Source: a virus
Strand: one strand, 5' to 3'
Virus record (IMG/VR): IMGVR_UViG_3300025133_004616
Span: 1-30,203 of that record
DNA length: 30,203 nucleotides
Made by a program: the position numbers and the translations under genes. This document shows positions 28,634 through 30,203 of this stretch, in pieces. Within the stretch, counting starts at the first letter, position 1; each line of letters begins with the position of its first letter. The notes below the pieces were generated by a model. It had not been told where the DNA came from. It saw nothing but the letters and a program-made list of their open reading frames with translations, and made no database searches.

Positions 28634-28951
28634 TTACATTAATGCATCAATCTTACTAGATAATTGTTTTTTATCCACTAAACCGACTTGGGTATCTTTA
28701 ATCTCACCACCTTGAAATACTAGTGTTGTTGGTATACTTCTAACCCCATACTTCATTGGTGTTAGTCCGTTACTTTCAACATTCATTTTACCAATTACAG
28801 CACGACCTTCATAATCGTTAGCTAATTCATCAATAATTGGACCTAGTACTTTACATGGTCCACACCATGAGGCGAAAAAATCTACCACTACTGGTTTATC
28901 GCTGTTTAATACCAGCTCTTCAAAATTACTATCTGTTATCTCTAATGCCAT
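28634..28951 (-). CDS. trxA: Thioredoxin
   Basis: 105 residues from the ATG at 28951 (MALEITDSNFEELV), the start typical of Bacteroidota thioredoxins; the frame opens six codons earlier but that region overlaps a small upstream ORF. The active site is WCGPC near residue 28, the cis-Pro is in SIPTTLV, and length is normal. It reduces disulfides, for example for ribonucleotide reductase, or may act as a polymerase processivity partner as T7 uses host thioredoxin. A stop 5 bases upstream marks the end of the 20-residue ORF in the same operon. Confidence 0.9.
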   Translation of the reverse strand: MALEITDSNFEELVLNSDKPVVVDFFASWCGPCKVLGPIIDELANDYEGRAVIGKMNVESNGLTPMKYGVRSIPTTLVFQGGEIKDTQVGLVDKKQLSSKIDALM

Positions 28952-28956
28952 TTTAT

Positions 28957-29019
28957 TTATATTTTCCATTTACCAGTTTTATTCATGTAGCCAAGTACAC
29001 AACAGTACGAATCAGCCAT
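28957..29019 (-). CDS. 20-residue ORF matching the C-terminus of the right-edge gene
   Basis: Encodes MADSYCCVLGYMNKTGKWKI, closely matching the last residues of the gene at 30135-30203 (MADAFASVRGYMNKIGKWSLS). The DNA is also similar (GGTAAATGGA and ATGAATAAAA in common). It sits 5 bases before thioredoxin. Two explanations fit: a small gene, or the leftover 3' end of the right-edge gene, separated from it by the endonuclease at 29157-30140. I prefer the second. Confidence 0.5.
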   Translation of the reverse strand: MADSYCCVLGYMNKTGKWKI

Positions 29020-29033
29020 AAGTTATATTAATT

Positions 29034-29041
29034 TAAATATA
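29034..29041 (-). promoter_or_regulatory. TTG-N20-TATATTTA promoter for thioredoxin
   Basis: TATATTTA on the minus strand, with TTG exactly 20 bases upstream; it differs from the host box only in the last base. It would drive the 20-residue ORF and thioredoxin. Confidence 0.5.
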
Positions 29042-29132
29042 ATCTATCCACAGTTAAAAATCAAGGTTTAAACCCCCATTTAAATTTTTTCTCCAAAAAT
29101 ACAGGTATTAGCATCACTTTTCGTCATTTATG

Positions 29133-29140
29133 TATATTTA
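29133..29140 (+). promoter_or_regulatory. TATATTTA box upstream of the second GIY-YIG endonuclease
   Basis: Plus strand, 16 bases before the ATG at 29157. No TTG lies at the usual distance. Weak on its own. Confidence 0.3.
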
Positions 29141-29156
29141 CTAATAAAATATAGTT

Positions 29157-30140
29157 ATGAGCAATAAAATCGTAAGAACCATTAGTGAAAATCCAATATG
29201 TGGAATATATCAAGTAACCAATAAGGTTAATGATAAAATTTATGTTGGTCAATCCATTGACATCGAAAGACGTTGGAATCAACACCGATATGGAAAGGGT
29301 AGTTTGATACTAAGAAACGCAATTAAAAAATATAGTATAGACAATTTTGAATTTTCCATTTTAGAGGAAGTTGAATTTATTAACAAATCAGAAACAACGG
29401 AATTGCTGACTGAATTAGAACAAAAATGGTTTGATTTAAAAGAACCACATAAAAATGGTTATAATATTAATAAAACATCAAAACCAAATTTAACACCTAG
29501 TCGAGATAAGCATTTTGGTGATAAAATCAGTAGGATTAAAATTGAAAATAATCATTGTGGTAAACCAATAAATCAATACGATTTAAATGGTGATTTTATT
29601 AAAAAGTGGAAATCAGCTGCGCAGGTTGAAAGGGTTTTAGGTTATCACGCTGAGAATATATCAGCATGTTGTTTAAAAAAACAACATTCATCCAATAACT
29701 TTATTTGGAGATTTGAAAATGATGTGTTAAGTGAGGATGATATTAATAAAGCTAACAACTCAAAACGAATGTCAAAAGTTAGACAGTACAACTTAAAGGG
29801 TGAATTACTTAATATCTTTGAAAATGTAAAAGATGCATCGGAAAAAACTGGGTTTTCTGCGTCTGGAATTAGAGCGGGTTGTAATGGTTATAGAAAAACT
29901 ACTTTTAATTATATATGGAAATTTAAAAATGAGGAATTAAATTTGCTAGACCATATTACTAAAAAAGATTATCCAATTAAACAAACATCATTAGACGGTG
30001 AACTTATAAATATATGGGATAATTCACAACAGATAATATCAAATTTAAAATTACAAAGATGGGCCACTAAAGGTATATATAAATGTTGTGAAAATAAAAA
30101 AGAAAAGTATCTAAATTATAAGTGGGAATGGGGTTTATGA
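29157..30140 (+). CDS. GIY-YIG homing endonuclease with three NUMOD1-type repeats
   Basis: 327 residues. The GIY-YIG domain is N-terminal: GIYQVTN at 16-22, KIYVGQSIDIERRWNQH with the conserved Tyr, Gly and Arg, and a Glu near residue 89 in ELEQKWFD. Three DNA-binding repeats follow (QYDLNGDFIKKWKSAAQVE, QYNLKGELLNIFENVKDA, QTSLDGELINIWDNSQQ), each ending in a W.F/E-type strand, like NUMOD1/IENR modules. It converges on the gene at the right edge and overlaps its last 6 bases. The related 3' end at 28957-29019 suggests the endonuclease was inserted at this gene's end. Confidence 0.87.
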   Translation: MSNKIVRTISENPICGIYQVTNKVNDKIYVGQSIDIERRWNQHRYGKGSLILRNAIKKYSIDNFEFSILEEVEFINKSETTELLTELEQKWFDLKEPHKNGYNINKTSKPNLTPSRDKHFGDKISRIKIENNHCGKPINQYDLNGDFIKKWKSAAQVERVLGYHAENISACCLKKQHSSNNFIWRFENDVLSEDDINKANNSKRMSKVRQYNLKGELLNIFENVKDASEKTGFSASGIRAGCNGYRKTTFNYIWKFKNEELNLLDHITKKDYPIKQTSLDGELINIWDNSQQIISNLKLQRWATKGIYKCCENKKEKYLNYKWEWGL

Positions 30141-30203
30141 TAAACTCCATTTACCAATTTTATTCATGTACCCCCTCACTGAAGCAAAGGCGTCAGCCAT
30201 ATC
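30135..30203 (-). CDS. C-terminal fragment of a gene running off the right edge
   Basis: Only 22 codons and the stop are visible, ending MADAFASVRGYMNKIGKWSLS. The frame is open to the edge. The matching 20-residue ORF at 28957-29019 shows this end is duplicated in the window. Too little is present to name the product. Confidence 0.55.
   Translation of the reverse strand, partial: DMADAFASVRGYMNKIGKWSLS

Overview
The window looks like part of a large, AT-rich, T4-like (myovirus-type) phage genome that infects a member of the Bacteroidota, most likely a flavobacterium. The phage evidence is a Rad50/Mre11-type recombination pair (gp46/gp47-like), a phage primase, a RecB-like nuclease, a dNMP kinase, a Zn-amidase endolysin with a spanin-like pair, and several homing endonucleases. 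The host evidence is a recurring promoter of the Bacteroidota form TTTG-N20-TATATTTG, an almost complete lack of Shine-Dalgarno sequences, a flavobacterial-type thioredoxin start, a histone H1-like protein and a tmRNA tag beginning GE-. Nearly all genes lie on the minus strand and overlap tightly. Plus-strand genes are isolated.

Layout, left to right. 1-1675: a CCA-adding enzyme cut by the left edge, a dNMP kinase, a small unknown gene and ribosomal protein bS21. 1700-2320: a 15-codon plus-strand CxC peptide with its own terminator, then a complete tmRNA on the minus strand. 2332-5549: an accessory island with a 617-residue endonuclease carrying seven zinc-ribbon repeats, two tiny ribbon-helix-helix proteins and a GIY-YIG endonuclease. 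5527-7923: ClpP, a frame-disrupted small gene, a conserved unknown and DnaJ. 7970-14859: mostly small unknowns, a HAD phosphatase, a TROVE-like/vWA protein, a Nudix hydrolase, membrane proteins and a 59-residue histone H1-like protein. 14914-21622: probable lysis and virion genes (amidase, long structural-type proteins, spanin-like pair, an amidase-like protein lacking a zinc ligand, a multi-pass membrane protein). 21652-28951: a primary-type sigma factor, SbcC, a coiled-coil protein, SbcD, PD-(D/E)XK nuclease, a GNAT-like plus-strand gene, primase and thioredoxin. 29157-30203: a second GIY-YIG endonuclease and the end of a gene that runs off the right edge.

The most interesting theme is translation and protein quality control. 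The phage carries a tmRNA whose tag ends in -EVLV instead of the usual -ALAA, a CCA-adding enzyme that could mature it (CCA is not encoded), its own bS21, ClpP, DnaJ and a Ro60-like protein. It also has promoters placed so close to start codons that the messages should be leaderless. A second promoter-like motif, TATTTATA, recurs upstream of the tmRNA and several other genes and may be read by the phage sigma factor. Several real genes here are shorter than 60 codons: the two RHH proteins, the H1-like protein, the CxC peptide and a 20-residue ORF before thioredoxin.
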